64,000 nucleotides of DNA from Lutjanus erythropterus (taxonomy: Eukaryota; Chordata; Actinopteri; Lutjaniformes; Lutjanidae). Position numbers and translations under genes: made by a program. The DNA is taken from contig CM034613.1 in the NCBI GenBank assembly GCA_020091685.1, positions 10,200,331 through 10,264,330 of the forward strand. Reading direction: 5' to 3'. The notes beneath the pieces are model-generated. The model had not been told where the DNA came from, did no database searches, and saw only the letters and a program-made list of their open reading frames with translations. This document shows positions 11,520 to 24,299 of this stretch, piece by piece (within the stretch, counting starts at the first letter, position 1; every line of letters begins with the position of its first letter).

Positions 11520-12700
11520 GATAAAATATGTTGATGTTTTTGTGTGTCAACTGCTAGAACAGTATGATGTGCGTATTGTATGGAATTAGTTTGTAGTATA
11601 GATTTGGGACACTGTTACATGTAATCCATTACTCTCGAGGTCTGATTGTGTGTATATGTACTTTACATGTGTGTGTCATCCCCTGTGTTCTGTCTGTTTG
11701 TAAATGAGTACTGTAATATAATCTCATGCAGCTGTTAAGTCTCATAATAAAGCCTTTATATTCTTCCCCTTGAGCTCCTTTAACTCTCTTTGGCCATGTT
11801 CTTTACTTTGTCCATTTGGGGAATAAGAGCAGGGATGACTCACCTGTTTTAAAGATGCAGCATAAATAGCCCCATTGTCTTCTCTAACTTGTCCTGTGTC
11901 TCAATTGTTCCCCCAAGTCTTTTCCCTGCCCCCTACCCTCCAGCAACTTTGTGTTAAGAGGTTGGAGAGGAGATATGCTGCTTTATTTTTAGCCACACAA
12001 CCTGTGTGTAAGGAGTCTCACTCCAAAATGAGAAATCCACCATCTGAAAATGATAAAATGTAACCGGCCGTCATGAAAATAATGAACACTCTGTAGATGG
12101 TATTATAGTTATGAGTCATCTTCTGTCATTATTCTCTTTTTGAAGCTGGAATCATCTGCAATTTTGAAACACAGGTGAATTTGAGCTAAAATAGATAAAA
12201 TATCACACTGTGTCAAACTCATTTTGCCTCCCCCAAAGGTCAAACATTTTCACACACATTCCTCTACTGGGGGATGCTTCACATTTTTGATTCGCCATTT
12301 AAATCCAAATAACATTTTTTAAATGTCAGTTTTGTTGTTTTCATTGAACTTTTATTTAAGTAGGTGCTGAGATTAAAAAGTTTCTTTTGCAAATGGCATC
12401 TACAGCATCAGGGGAAATGACAAATTACAAACAAACCACACTCGACAACACAAACATTTTGTGGGGGATAAAAAAGGAAAAGTGGTTTAATCGAAGACAG
12501 ACTGCATTCATGCTGCCATGATCCCAAGGGTCTTGGGAGATCCAGGAAAACTTTTGGGGGTCTCTGGAATTTAGGACCACCTTTTTCACAAGTATACATA
12601 TATTTTTTATTGGGCTACTTTTTGTGTAACCATATTCTTGGAAGAAAAGCAGCTGAATTTGTTGTGTTGTGTTTCTCGCATTTCATGCCCTGAGCTTTAA
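11520..12700. other. Non-coding sequence without recognised gene
   Basis: AT-rich, with an AATAAA near 11,747 but no gene that it would serve. No repeat family is recognised. Confidence 0.4.
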
Positions 12701-13036
12701 AGGTGAACCCAGAAAAGCAGAGACATGAATACAGGAGTGAATTAATAAAAAGGGTACTTTATCAAACTTATCTGAAGGAAACACAAAACAACAAAGGGTG
12801 GTTGAGTCCAGGAAAAACAATGTTCAACAAAGAAAACTTTAAATGAAAGTTTCCAAAATAATAAAGACTGACAACTGAAAGAGGGAACACAAACTGACTT
12901 ATACACAAGGACAGCAGGTGAAAACACAAGGGCAGACAAACAGACAAAGACAGGAAGTAAAGACAGAGATAGAAGAGGGAAGAGAAAAACTTCAAAACGA
13001 AACAGGAAATTGAACAGAAAAACCCAAACCATAACA
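12700..13036 (-). mobile_element. LTR-like family copy, antisense
   Basis: Read on the minus strand it starts TGTTATGGTTTGGGTTTTTC at 13,036, close to the TGTCATGGTTTTGG start of the 3,922-4,365 element. It also shares the phrase GACAAAGACAGGAAGTAAAGAC (plus strand, near 12,942-12,963). The AATAAA/ACTTTAT region near 12,745 would be the LTR poly(A) zone. I could not find a target duplication, so the far end near 12,700 is approximate. Confidence 0.55.
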
Positions 13037-13089
13037 CACTATAAAACAAAATTTTGGAACTAAATTAGCTCTTTAAATGCACAATATGT

Positions 13090-13113
13090 AAATTTGTAAA
13101 AAAAAAAAAAAAA
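13090..13113. repeat. Poly(A) run
   Basis: An A-run near 13,098-13,113 in AT-rich sequence. It could be the tail of an old retroposed copy, but no body is recognised next to it. Confidence 0.5.
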
Positions 13114-13119
13114 GATATG

Positions 13120-14510
13120 TAAGCAATTTCGACTGTGAGTAAAACTTGCTGAACCATTAGTCCTTAATATAATTATGTGGGTTTTAAATGCAGTTTTTAA
13201 TGTGGTGCTCTCTGAGGGGTCAAAAGTCACAGAAATAAATAAATAAAATATCTTGTCTTCGTACTTTATTCAACTGTATACAAGCCAAAAATGATTTGCT
13301 AATAATTGCATTCTATTTTTAATTGCTTTTTACAAATAAAATCAAAAACTTTTTTGCAACAACTTTTGCGGTTGTAATATAGTAATAACAGTTGAATCGA
13401 CTGAGTTATTAACCAACCAAAATACCAAATGTTCAGTCGTCTCTGCTTCTCACATATGATGATTTGATGCTTTTCTTTACTTTATATGAGCTGAATATCT
13501 TCAGGTTTTGGACTAAATTGAAGTTATGTCATCAACCTCTAATTTTATAGACAGACCAAGTAATTGATTTATTGTAAGAATAACCATCAAGATTAGCTGT
13601 TAGTCACAGCCGTAATTCACTGCAGGTCTCCCTAAATGAAAAGCATAATGTGCTTTATGCACCCACACACACTCTCACAGGCCACAGAGAGGCTCCACAA
13701 CAAATGCAGAGACAAACAGACAAAAGCGATTAGCAGACGCCGTCATGCTGCAAAACCCTTCAAGAGCTGCAACGTGTGCCTCTTCAATGAACACACTCCA
13801 GCTCACAAACACACTCTCTATGTTTGTGTGTGTGTGAGAGAGAGAGGCAGAATCCAAATAGATAAGAAGCCATTCCATTCAATTGTGTATCTATTCTTCC
13901 CTAACATGAACCCACACACACACACTGATTCCACAGGACAGTCAATTTTCTGTACATACTGACACAGATTGTAATCATCCACAGACATGTCATGCATTTT
14001 AATAGAAATCTGGCTGAACACAATGCAATGCTTGCAGCAAATAGCCTCAAGATGTGTGTGAGTGTGCGCGCCTCGATGTGTGATCCTCTATCTCATTCAG
14101 TAGCCGCTCAGGGAAAATGTGACTTGAATTCTGATGCGTTTAATTGAAACCTGTTTTATCCTCCATTTACCACACTCATCTACAGAGGATTATAGATGGA
14201 GACAGGAGGACGAGAACGACGAGTGGAGGGAGATAAGAACGTGAGGAGGGAATCGAAAGTCTTTGCGTTATTATCATAAGTATTATTGGCATTAGTCATT
14301 TCTGTTGAAATCCACAATTATCGTGTTTGTGTGACAGTGGAAACATATTTGGTGCCAAGTGGAATCACAAGGTTTTTGTTAATGGCAACACCTGTCAATC
14401 AAATGGTGGGTAGTGCTTGTGACATCATGTTTCTTGTAGTTATCTACAGGCAGAGCATTTCTCACTTTGCATCATCACCACCCAGTTCTTCTTCTTCTTC
14501 TGTGTAGTCT
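13120..14510. other. Non-coding sequence with CA/GT-rich patches
   Basis: ACACAC/GTGTGT patches occur near 13,660-13,680, 13,820-13,840 and 13,910-13,925, and a TTC triplet run lies near 14,487-14,500. Frames of about 108 codons here follow from these low-complexity patches and show no domain. Confidence 0.45.
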
Positions 14511-14539
14511 TTTGGCACATAAATTGTCTTACATCAATT

Positions 14540-14745
14540 ATTAGCTATAGCCTGTTGGCTAGCATTTTGCTAACATTAAAGTTTAACCTCTGAGTCTAGA
14601 ACAGATCGCATCTAAGTACAGGAAACGGGAAAGGAGAAAGTTGACCGAGGTTCTGCTGAGTAACAGACTTGCTCAACAGTTATTGGAGCACAGAGCAAAA
14701 AGGGGCAGGACTTAGGACAGATCATTAAAGAGTCCTCTAATTGCC
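14540..14745 (+). repeat. GCTAAC palindrome-rich repeat copy
   Basis: 'GGCTAGCATTTTGCTAACATTA' near 14,557 is followed by 'TTATTGGAGCACAGAGCAAAAAGGGGCAGGACTTA' near 14,679-14,714. This order matches the copy at 36,320-36,490 and, inverted, the one at 3,505-3,800. Confidence 0.55.
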
Positions 14746-14939
14746 CAAAGAGTAGCCTATCGAGAGAGCGTCCTCATGACCAGAATGGACAGTCGACATT
14801 TCTGAAATAAGTGATGAAAAAAAAAAATCACCCCAGCAAATAGTTTATTTTGCTCTGAAACATTTCTGTTTCATTTTCCTTTTTCGATATTTGGTTTGCA
14901 CGGTTTGCTTCAAGGGCTTTTATTAGAAACAAATAACCA

Positions 14940-15310
14940 GAATGTTTGAGACAGACAGAAGAAGACGGGCCCAGGCGGACGGAAAATGAGATGGACGTGG
15001 CGTGTTAATGGATGCTGTCAGGGCAGGGACCTCCTCTGGAGCTCCACCTGTGTCTGCAGTGTGACTCGACATGCGAGTGCGTCTGAGTCACAGAAAATCA
15101 ATCTCTATTATGGCTCCTGGCATGTTCATGGACTGCATGTGTGTGCGTTCATGTCACCTCTCTAGTTTTCACCAGAGTTATTAGCACCTCCAGTGTGTGG
15201 ATCCATGTGTGTGTGACACCTCAGACTAATTACATTAGTGCCAATTAGCGATGCAGGGAGCTGACAAATACCTAGCTACATGTATCAATTATCTCGAACC
15301 CCAGTGGGTC
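14940..15310. promoter_or_regulatory. Candidate conserved non-coding element
   Basis: Complex, unique-looking sequence with a tight cluster of homeodomain cores near 15,223-15,255 (ACTAATTACATTAGTGCCAA, then TTAGCGATG). A second ATTAGCACC lies near 15,180. There is no reading frame and no repeat resemblance. Enhancer function is inferred from texture only. Confidence 0.2.
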
Positions 15311-15890
15311 ACACATGATTACAGACAGAGAGAGGAGGGGGATTATTAGTAATGGTACTATTTGCATATCTTGATGTTATTTGCGTCTTTTTTATTGTAC
15401 TTTAAAACTAGTGTAAGAGGCACAGACTTTATTTCAGCAGGTTCATAAAGACACGTGTCACTAAAAAGTTATTTTGCTGTTACTATGAAATAAAAGTAAA
15501 ACAACAGTTTAATTTCTTTGACACAGTACTCTGAAGTTACTAAAAGAGATATCAGCTGGATTCTAAGTCTACTTCCAAGCAGCCATCTTGGGCACAATTG
15601 TATCTGTCAACATGCAGCCTAAAGCCTCTGGATGCAAAGCTTACTGATCTAATCTGTCTTTACTGGCATGACCGATCACTCAGCCTGAGCAAATTAGCTT
15701 TGATGTTTGTAGTCACAGTTCACAGCTGCTCTTTTATGACTGTTTTAGGTTGCCATTTCTTTTCTTTTTTAACCAAGACGAATAATGAGACTGAACATGA
15801 CATGAAATCCTGCTTCAGCTTCTGCCATGCTTCTGTTTTAACCCTGTAGCAGTGTAACATCCAATTAAATCTTCACTTAACTTTTATTCT
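15310..15890. other. Non-coding sequence without recognised gene
   Basis: No exon or repeat family is recognised; the frame at 15,598-15,849 has no motif. Confidence 0.4.
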
Positions 15891-16020
15891 ATAAACTATT
15901 GACTGTATATGAATATGGATGACATGACAGCTACTCAAAAATTAAGGCAAAACATATTGATCACCCCCCTGGTGGCTAGCTGCAATACATGAACCCCACT
16001 ATTTCAGTAGCAGCTACTTA
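15890..16020 (+). repeat. Fragment of common fish dispersed repeat
   Basis: The phrase ACTGTATATGAATATGGATG followed about 60 bp later by CCCCCTGGTGGCTAGCTGCA is one that I remember from a very frequent teleost dispersed repeat ('cccctggtggctggctgca'). Its class is unknown to me. Confidence 0.45.
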
Positions 16021-16337
16021 CATGGACCCTAAATAATCAGAATAAAAATGCCTTATTTTTACACCTCAGTTGGAACAGACCGAATGAATCTGGCCTGATT
16101 AGAAGGAATTTTCAAATGGGTTGAGAAAAGTAGTGAAATTTGAAGGAGCTACTGGCTCCTGCGGTTGATTATATGGCTTAATAGTTTATCTGCAAAATTG
16201 GGTTACGCCTGAAGTGAACAGTCAGTCACGGAGAAATTCCACCTCTGAATTCATTGGCTGTTGGTGTGTAAAGGCTTTAAGAAATACAAAGTTGTAAAGC
16301 TGCTCCACAATAAAACATGATAGCGCCTAAAGCATAG

Positions 16338-16357
16338 ATTTATATATATATATATAT
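16338..16357. repeat. (TA)n microsatellite
   Basis: About nine TA dinucleotides in a row. Confidence 0.8.
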
Positions 16358-16359
16358 GT

Positions 16360-17810
16360 CTGTATGTGTATATTTCAGTATGAATATGACTCTCAATGCA
16401 ATGCTTTTTATGTTTGTCCACCAACAGTCATAAACTCAAACATCTCTTCTCACTGACTGACTTGTGGTTTAGAAAAGGAGCATGATTTTTGTGAGAAAAA
16501 GAAAAATCTCTCCGCACCTGGAGAGTTTGAAAACCTCCGCTGTGGATCATAGTTTGCAAGATTTCTTTCACCAGGAAAGTGATCTTTTTCTAACCTGTTC
16601 TCTAACCTTACCCAAACAGTGTGGCAGAAGCTCATATTATGTTGTATGTAGTTATTTTGGCATCATGTCCTGTAGGCATAACGGCTTGTTTTAAAAGCCA
16701 ACTTTCTCTTCCACACCGCACACGTTATAAAATAAAAAAAATATATCACTATTTCTAATCTCACATCAGGTCATTTGAGTCATAGTCCTTGCTCATTTGT
16801 CTGTGACACATTTGGCTGGATGGAAAGTGTTATTCAAGATTATGAACAGTAGCACACTTGAAAATATGATCCTCATGGTGTGATAATGTAATTACAACTA
16901 CCTACATTACAGGACATAACCCCAAAAACAAGTTCATTGATAAAAGGAGGAAGATGTTGATTAGCCAGATGTTCCTCTTGTAATATGAGCCTAAATGAGT
17001 CAGTGAAAGATCTCGAAGGAAACTGGTGTGATCACACTCATGGTGAATAATTACTGACATTTTATCTGATGAATCTCTCCCTCTCACTCTCTCTCACAGG
17101 GACTGAAAGGACCTTGAAAATCAAACCCAGAAATATCGTTTTTGAGACAAATTGCATCTCAGCGCCGTGATTTTCCTTCTATTGAACCTCTTCTTTGAGC
17201 TGGACATCGACTGACTCATCCATTCTTTACACACACACTCTTTGGACAATGTGCAGATATACACAGAAATACACACTGTCGCACACACACATCCTTTCTG
17301 TTCTCTGTGGATGTGACAGCAGTGATTGTTTGACAGGCTGGAGAGACATGGCAGAGAGCCATTTCTCCTCTGTCAGGGCTGCTAAGAGACTGATATACTG
17401 CACTTTTCTTTCCTTTTAAAACTTACTATCAATGATTTCTTTTCACTTCCTCTTAATAATTTTTGTAACTGCATTTTATATTGAAAGACCTAAGGATGTG
17501 AGATAATATGCTAATGAGATACTAAGCTTATTAATCTGTGTTTTCCCATTATTGCCCATGTAAGATGTTTTTCCACCTAGGTGAGGCTAAGACCATTAAT
17601 TGGAGAAATCTGCTTCCTCATTTTCTCAGATGTCGTAGAAAATCTCGTTCATTCTTTTGACCTGTAATAAACGAGGCTGCTTGACTATGTTCTGTTACAT
17701 TTTACTCTAAACTAAAAATACATTTTTGATCCATATATAAACCCTGAATTCCACAGTCGTCCTTGTCCTGATGCTTGTCTTTATTTCAACAAAGAAAGAT
17801 CCCGCAGTAT
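16360..17810. other. Non-coding sequence without recognised gene
   Basis: A short CA-rich patch lies near 17,230-17,290. I see no exon or transposon. Confidence 0.4.
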
Positions 17811-17814
17811 ACTG

Positions 17815-17890
17815 TCACACATGTCAATCGGTTACCAGGAGAAACAAGTAAACAGACCCAAAATGCAGACTGGGGACAAAAACAAAATTT
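17815..17890 (-). mobile_element. LTR-like family end fragment, antisense
   Basis: 'AACAGACCCAAAATGCAGAC' near 17,850 is the reverse complement of the 'CTGCATTTTGGGTC' end of the 3,922-4,365 element. Little else of the element remains. Confidence 0.35.
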
Positions 17891-20370
17891 GACCAGTGAA
17901 ATTTACAATTTCTTACATTCTCTGAATTAGGATTTGGTCTTGAGATGCATCAGAAACAAGCAGCACAAACATGAGCGTCTTTGCTTGCTTGTGTCAGTCG
18001 ATTTCATGTTCCTTGTACCTCCGTGTTTTCCTTTGATTTCATGCCAAATTGTATGTGTTTGTGTGTGTGTGTGTGTGCTATGCGGACAGATCAATCACAT
18101 GTGTTTGTGTGTCACTCCTTCATGTTAGCATGTGTGTGTGTATGAAGGGTTTTTGTGAACCGGTCACAGAAAACACGTGCGTCTACATCAGATCTCCTGC
18201 TGACATGTAATAACAGTAAAGTAAGTGTGATGCAGTCATGTGTCAAGATCTGACAGCAGGCTGACGGCGTTCTCCGCGTGGAGGATTTTATTTTCTTCAC
18301 TCCAGGATGCCTCCATCTTCCCATATTCCCACAGAGTGTGTGTGATCCCGAGGTGAGTGTGTGTGATTGAAAAGAAGAGTACGAATCCCCTCCTTTATTG
18401 GAAAATTATCTTTTGGCTCAGTATGATACCAAAGATTTCTTTTTTAGCTCCCTTTCAAAGAGACAATTCACATTTGGGTCCAACATTTTCATTTTCTAGC
18501 ATGCTTATCTCGCTATGACTTAATAAACCAGTGACATCTGATCCGAGCAGTGTCTAGAATGTACAATCACCACATTCAAGCTTTTATTCTGAATACTAGA
18601 GCTGAAAATAGCCTGTTAATTTGCTCTGTGACCACGTCTCTTCGCTGATTTTCATTCTGGGTTTCAGTGGCTTTTTTCCTGTTTGTCACTGAAACCACTG
18701 AAGGTTAATGGACTGCATACTCTGTCCTCATTCTGCTGCTTTTACATGTCTTAGCCCATTACCTACAGATTATATGCATCACTACCAACCATTTCCAAAG
18801 CATACAATCTGCTTTCTATGATTTATTCATCATGTTCATCTGTTTTTAATTCATGGTAACAGAGGGTCATCGTGGGAACAGATCAGTGGTCTACTACTAT
18901 TACAAAATCCAAATATGCAAGTTAAAGAGTTCGTGTTTAGACTGAAGAAACAGAAACACCAAGAGGAAATCCACATATGTATCAAGAGAAAACCAGGCTG
19001 CCCTCACCAGAAAAATGTATAGATCCATATATATGCTTATTATTTGATGGCGACCTTGAGTGGCAGTAGTAATTGGAGAGCTATGAGGAACTCAGTACAC
19101 ATAATGTAAAGCACAATAAAGCGGGAGGTTTGGTTGATGGATGGGTCAAAAACTTTCTCAGACTTTCACCCACAAAGATCAGAAGATGTTCTTCTTCTGT
19201 ATCAAGCCAAAAGTCAAAATTGACGTATTTTAACTTAACTTATGACGTAACTTACGTAACAAATGTACTTCTGTCATGTACGCAGTGACATAAATCAGGC
19301 CTGAGTTCAGACAACACAAAGTGCTCCTCTTTGTGTGCACAACTGCTCTTCCTCCTGATAAGAAATGTGCATTTTCTGTCTGATTTCACAGCATTGATAC
19401 TTTGCTACTCCAATCAGCAACATTGCCCAAGAACTTACATCAGCATAATCAAGTTACCAAATATACTGTATTTTTTTTTCTGACTTTTTCACTTCTTTGC
19501 CTGTTAGGACCTTCATTCATCCACACTACCCTAAAATGTTGTATCACTTTCAACTCTAGGAAATATGTCTTAGAACTAATCGAGGCAAAATAAATGTGAC
19601 ATTTCCATTGGTAACCATGTCTGTGTGTGTGTGCACAAACTGGGCCCTTTCAATCCATTACGGCAAATGAAAACAAAACACCATAATGTCCAATCATTTT
19701 GCTGCCATCATTCATTCTCATTTTGGAAGCTCGGACTCGCACACACACGCTGAACAAAACCGCCATTTATCCATCATCATGCATCCTAATCTATTCTAGC
19801 CTTTCTGGGGTCCAGACAGTTTAGAAACAAATCCAGACAGAAGCAACTCAGAATCAATGGATGCTACAAACCCACTGTCCAGTGAAAGGAGATGCTTTAT
19901 GTATGGCAAAACTACAAAAACTTTATCTCATAATGATTTGTGAACCCGAAATTTGTAACAGATGGTTTGTTCAAGCATGTAGTCCTGCAACATGTCTCAA
20001 GTGTTCACTATCATTACGTCAATTGTATCTTAATTGCAATTACATGACTAATAACAAGGCAATCTGTCTGATATTTCAAGCCTATCTATAGATAAAAACA
20101 GTAATGGTGATGTCTTCATATAAATGGTACATTAGCTAAATTCTGTTTATTGGTCATTTTCCACTCTATAATGGATATTTCTTCCCATCACCACACCCAT
20201 ATTGCTATCAATTATAGATAAACTTCTAAAGAGAAAGTGCACTTGAGAAGCCACTGACTCATTTTGGTTTAATGTGATTCATCCATGTATTTCTTTAGTA
20301 ATTCAGAAGGCTGGTTCATTAAAAATGTTAAATAATATGATGTGCAGCATTCAGTTAAAGTGATATTTCA
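17890..20370. other. Non-coding sequence with GT patches
   Basis: A GT run lies at about 18,057-18,077 and scattered GT-rich patches lie at 18,100-18,140 and 18,355. No gene or transposon is recognised in this 2.5 kb. Confidence 0.45.
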
Positions 20371-20872
20371 GATTTTTTGAAATGGGGTTGTATGAGGTGA
20401 GTATCCATCAGTCTATTATCTACAGTAGATGCTCCCAGTTTGAAGAGGCAGCAGGACTACTGGTGTACAAAGCTTTAAGAGTACATTATACCAACCAAAT
20501 TCCTTTGACAAAATCTGTCATTTTACCTCACAGAACACAGGAGATGCAGGTCTACCACTTCCTTGAATAGTTTACTTGTTTGTATTAACAAGTAACAGGT
20601 GTTTTTAAGAGTTGGTTTGGATTCCCCAAAGTCAAACAATCACACAAACAAACTCACAGATTGAGGCAGCAGTAGACTGGCAACTCTCGTATTCTGTGAG
20701 GTAAAATGGTTGATTTTGCCAGTGGAGTTTGGTTGGTTTGGAGAGAGTGATATTTGGTTTATACAAATGTGTTTTCAGGTCAGAAAATGCTGTCTGCTGT
20801 CAGGCTACAATCTACTGTAGATAATACACTGACTATGGATGAATACCTCACACAACGCCACTTCAGATAATC
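20371..20872. mobile_element. 502-bp foldback (long inverted-repeat) element
   Basis: The left arm (about 20,371-20,555) and right arm (about 20,668-20,872) are imperfect reverse complements over nearly their whole lengths. Matching landmarks are: GTTGTATGAGGTGAGTATCC versus reverse complement GTTGTGTGAGGTATTCATCC; TATTATCTACAGTAGA identical in both arms; ACCAACCAAA identical; and ATTTTACCTCACAGAA identical. Only about 110 bp lies between the arms. There is no coding capacity. This is the structure of a non-autonomous foldback/MITE-type DNA transposon. I do not know the family, and I did not identify a target duplication. Confidence 0.7.
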
Positions 20873-20879
20873 CAAATTA

Positions 20880-22120
20880 TTATTAATATTAATTATGATA
20901 AGTATAATAATTTAATGTATGTTAAATGTTACATTATATATGGTTTTATTTTGGAGCTTTGTGTGTCATAAATAATATGAGAATATGAGATGTAAGGTGC
21001 AAGTGCAGTCATATTGCCCACTAAAATGTTGTATTTGAATGGCATTCCTGTATGTTTTGGTTATTATTTGAAGCTTTTAAAGCCCAACAATCCCTTGCCT
21101 TCTTGATGAATTATGGAGTTGGACAACCTCCAGGCTTCATAAAGGCAGATAAAGAATCTGCAAACATTTTGATTCAGCCTTGGAGGAGATTACAACCTTT
21201 CAGTCAACACTCAGGGAAGAATATTTATCGTGCATGAATGCATTGCAGGTAGCTAGATTAACACAAAATGAATTTTTACTTTCAATGCCAAATACAATTC
21301 ATAGTTTCAGGTTCAAGGTACTTTTGTATTAATTTCTTCAACAAATGTTTCTGAATTGAGTTACATTAAAAAGAAGTTTCAGTCACTTTGATATTATTGC
21401 AGACATTTTTATGGCACAGCAGTACTTCCATACTATTTGCCAACTTGTTGTGTTTGATAATGTCCCATCTAGAATAGTGTTGGATCCTTTGGTCAGAAGC
21501 ATCAAAGCGAGAACAGAATCATATCCAACTAGCACAATAATCCAATCCAACATTTCCTCCACATAAATTCTAGTTAAACTAAGAAAGTTTCCCTTTTATA
21601 ACCAGATAGAGTGAGAATTATTTATTCCTCACAGTGAAAGCTTGGGGTTGCCATGGTTGGGGAAAAAAATGCATAAAAAAGTAGATCTTTTAATTAGCTA
21701 ACACTTTTATTTGGACAACTTTCTGCAGGTTTCACCAATGCATGAGGCTGGCACACTGCAGGGCAGCAGAGCACTTTGTACAGAGATTGTGGCGCTCCAA
21801 AAGTTCAAAACATAAAGTAGCTCACTCCCAAAACTCTCCTGCTGAGCAAAAGAGGCCATTAATTATGAAATAACGTAAAGTATTAATTCCGCAAACCCAC
21901 TGAGCAGTCATCCCTACATGAGGTCTGTATTTGGAAAGCCAAAAATATATGCTTTTGGTACCCTGTGTGCACTCACACACACCACCCAAAAACTTTCTCC
22001 TTTCTCCTTCTTCTTTTTTTTTTAAGAATATTGATCAGTGGGAATAAAGAAATACTTTTTCTTTTTGATTGCACTATATTTTACAGTGCACTAATAAAGG
22101 ACAATGATCTGTATTTTAGT
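20880..22120. other. Non-coding sequence without recognised gene
   Basis: AT-rich, especially 20,875-20,945. No exon or repeat family is recognised. Confidence 0.4.
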
Positions 22121-22125
22121 TTGTT

Positions 22126-22255
22126 AGTTTACAGTCCAGTTCCTTTGTAATGTGTCACTAATTACTCTCTAACAAAGCCTAATAAGGGTCAAACAGTGGG
22201 AAATAATACACTTTAGTTTACAGTGCAATTCTGTTGTAATGTGTCCCTAAAATAC
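22126..22255 (+). repeat. Tandem repeat of about 89-bp period, left part
   Basis: AGTTTACAGT starts at 22,126 and again at 22,215, each time followed by CCAGTTC or GCAATTC, then 'TGTAATGTGTC-CTAA'. A third copy begins at 23,003, after the inserted LINE piece. Confidence 0.65.
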
Positions 22256-22985
22256 CAAAACCCTCTTCTCCACAGTGAGACGACTACTCAACCCTCCAGA
22301 AACCAGTATGTATAATAACCTCTCCAAGGAACATTGCTCCACTTTTCTGCAATTCTTCAACTCCAACATCATCACGATTCCTGAGCAACTGACATAACAT
22401 ACCTCAGAAACTGATCATCAACAACCTCCTCCTAGCATCTGATTCCAGTCAGCTCTCTCTCCTCATCCTTCTAGACCTCACCGCTGCCTTTGATACCATA
22501 TCCCATCAACTCCTCATAGACCGTCTTCCTAGTATTGGAATCAAGTGCAGCGTCAGAAAGCACAATAGTCAATCATGGAGTTCCACAAGGTTCAGTATTG
22601 GGGCCCCTCTTGTTCATCACCTACCGGCTCCCCCTTGGAAATGTCTTCTGGCATTACGGCATTCATTTTCATTCGTGGTCATCTCACACGTGGACTAATG
22701 CAACGCAATCCTGACTGGTATCCCCAAACAAATCACCCACCGACTTCAACTCACCGAAATCTCCGCAACACGGATCGTTCCACACGCAAAATCCACTGAA
22801 CATGTCACTCCTCTGCTTATTCAGTTACACTGGCTCCCTGTATCACAACACATCAACTTCAAAATCCTCCTTGCTAACCTTCAAAGCCCTTCATAACCTG
22901 TCGCCTGTCTATGACACAGACCCCACCTCGGTCACTTCCGTCTTCGTCTGCAGATCTACTAACGGTACCGACTGTGAACCTCTGT
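22256..22985 (+). pseudogene. L2/CR1-like LINE reverse transcriptase remnant
   Basis: Three conserved reverse transcriptase blocks appear in order. Near 22,460-22,520 a frame reads 'LLILLDLTAAFDTISHQLL', the motif A region with catalytic aspartate. Near 22,565-22,625, GVPQGSVLGPLLFI is the motif B2-like block. Near 22,700-22,870 a frame reads 'CNAILTGIPKQITHRLQL', then 'TPLLIQLHWLPV', the post-catalytic region. The YADD motif C region is deleted between the second and third blocks, and the frame shifts at least twice. It is an internally deleted dead copy on the plus strand. The clade is from recalled motifs; L2, Rex1 and CR1 are close alternatives. Confidence 0.75.
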
Positions 22986-23075
22986 GGACAATAATACACT
23001 TTAGTTTACAGTACAGTTCTGTTATAATGTGTCCCTAATTACCCCTTAATAAAGTCAAATAAGTTTTGTTGTAAT
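22986..23075 (+). repeat. Tandem repeat of about 89-bp period, right part
   Basis: 'ATAATACACTTTAGTTTACAGT' at about 22,991-23,012 copies 22,204-22,224. The unit then runs through GTGTCCCTAATTACC and TAATAAAGTC, the part that is missing from the second left unit. Confidence 0.6.
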
Positions 23076-23079
23076 GTGT

Positions 23080-24295
23080 ACCTTGCAAACTGATTAGATA
23101 TGCATTCATGGACAGTATGCCTGGCTTCCTCTCTGGGACTCAGTCTCACATTTTAGCTCCAACAAAACAAAGGTTCAACGGTTGTTAAAATCACACACAA
23201 AAGACAGTGTTACAAATTTATTCAGCCTTTCAAGCGAGTCCTGCAGGGGCCGATGTACAATCAAAGTTTTATGGCTTCATAAATCTCCCTGTTTCTCTTT
23301 TAGGCGCTTATTCTTTCCCTATTTGGCTTTACAGTTTTTACATCACAACTTTGGGATTAAATTGGAGGATTTGAGGACAGTGGTGATATTAAAATGATGA
23401 TACCCATCTCACTGTACCAAGAGAATTAATCTGGCAAAAAGAAGAAGCAGGAAATCAGGTCGGCGCGTATGTGAGTGTGTTTGAGTGAGCAAGAGAGTTG
23501 GGAAATGATGAAGTGATTAGCTGTTATGACGCCAAAAAGACACTTAGCGGGGCAGGAAAAAAAGAGTTGCAAATGGCTTCCCTCTTTCACGCTGAGCTGG
23601 TGAGACAGGGAGGCTGTTACACACACTCACACACACTCTCTTATGCACGAGTAGCATCAGTTAAGCTCTTATCAGTTGGCTGAATTTGAAAGTAATGACA
23701 TTTTGTTCCACATACTTTCTCCCTATTATAGCTGTAACCATGTTATTATATTCATAAACACTCAACCGACTGTAACCTTCTTATCACAATATACACATGT
23801 GAAGCTATTTTTTGTTTACATCGTAGCTATTTTAGTGTGCATGTTTCCTTAACAACCTTGACATGTCCCTGTTTTACCCAGAGCGAATTTAGCACCGCTG
23901 TAAAAATAATGCCTTGCTGCTACTCGTCTCTCCGAAGTGTCTTGTTTGTGTTTTTTAGATATCAAATTTCCTGCTAAATTATTCATGGTGAGATCAGAAA
24001 TGGGTGTTTGAAAAATTCAAAGGTTATTTTAAGTGCTTTTCATCAGACAGAACAAGTGCAGATAAAACAACTTCACTGATACCATTTTGAATTCTGTTCT
24101 CTCTTAAGATATAAAATGGAAATGTTAAAATATAAATTGTCTCCAAAAGATTACTAGAATTTCTGTCTCGCAGTTGTATGCCTCCACAAAATGGAGTATT
24201 TGGAAGCTATCAATATACTGACATGTATGATTCCAGAGAATAACTTCCACTGAGAAACATGCTGCCTGAGAGCTTAAAGTGTTTTTGTAGAACAT
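23080..24295. other. Non-coding sequence without recognised gene
   Basis: A short CA-rich patch lies near 23,620. No exon or recognised transposon. Confidence 0.4.
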
Positions 24296-24299
24296 TATA

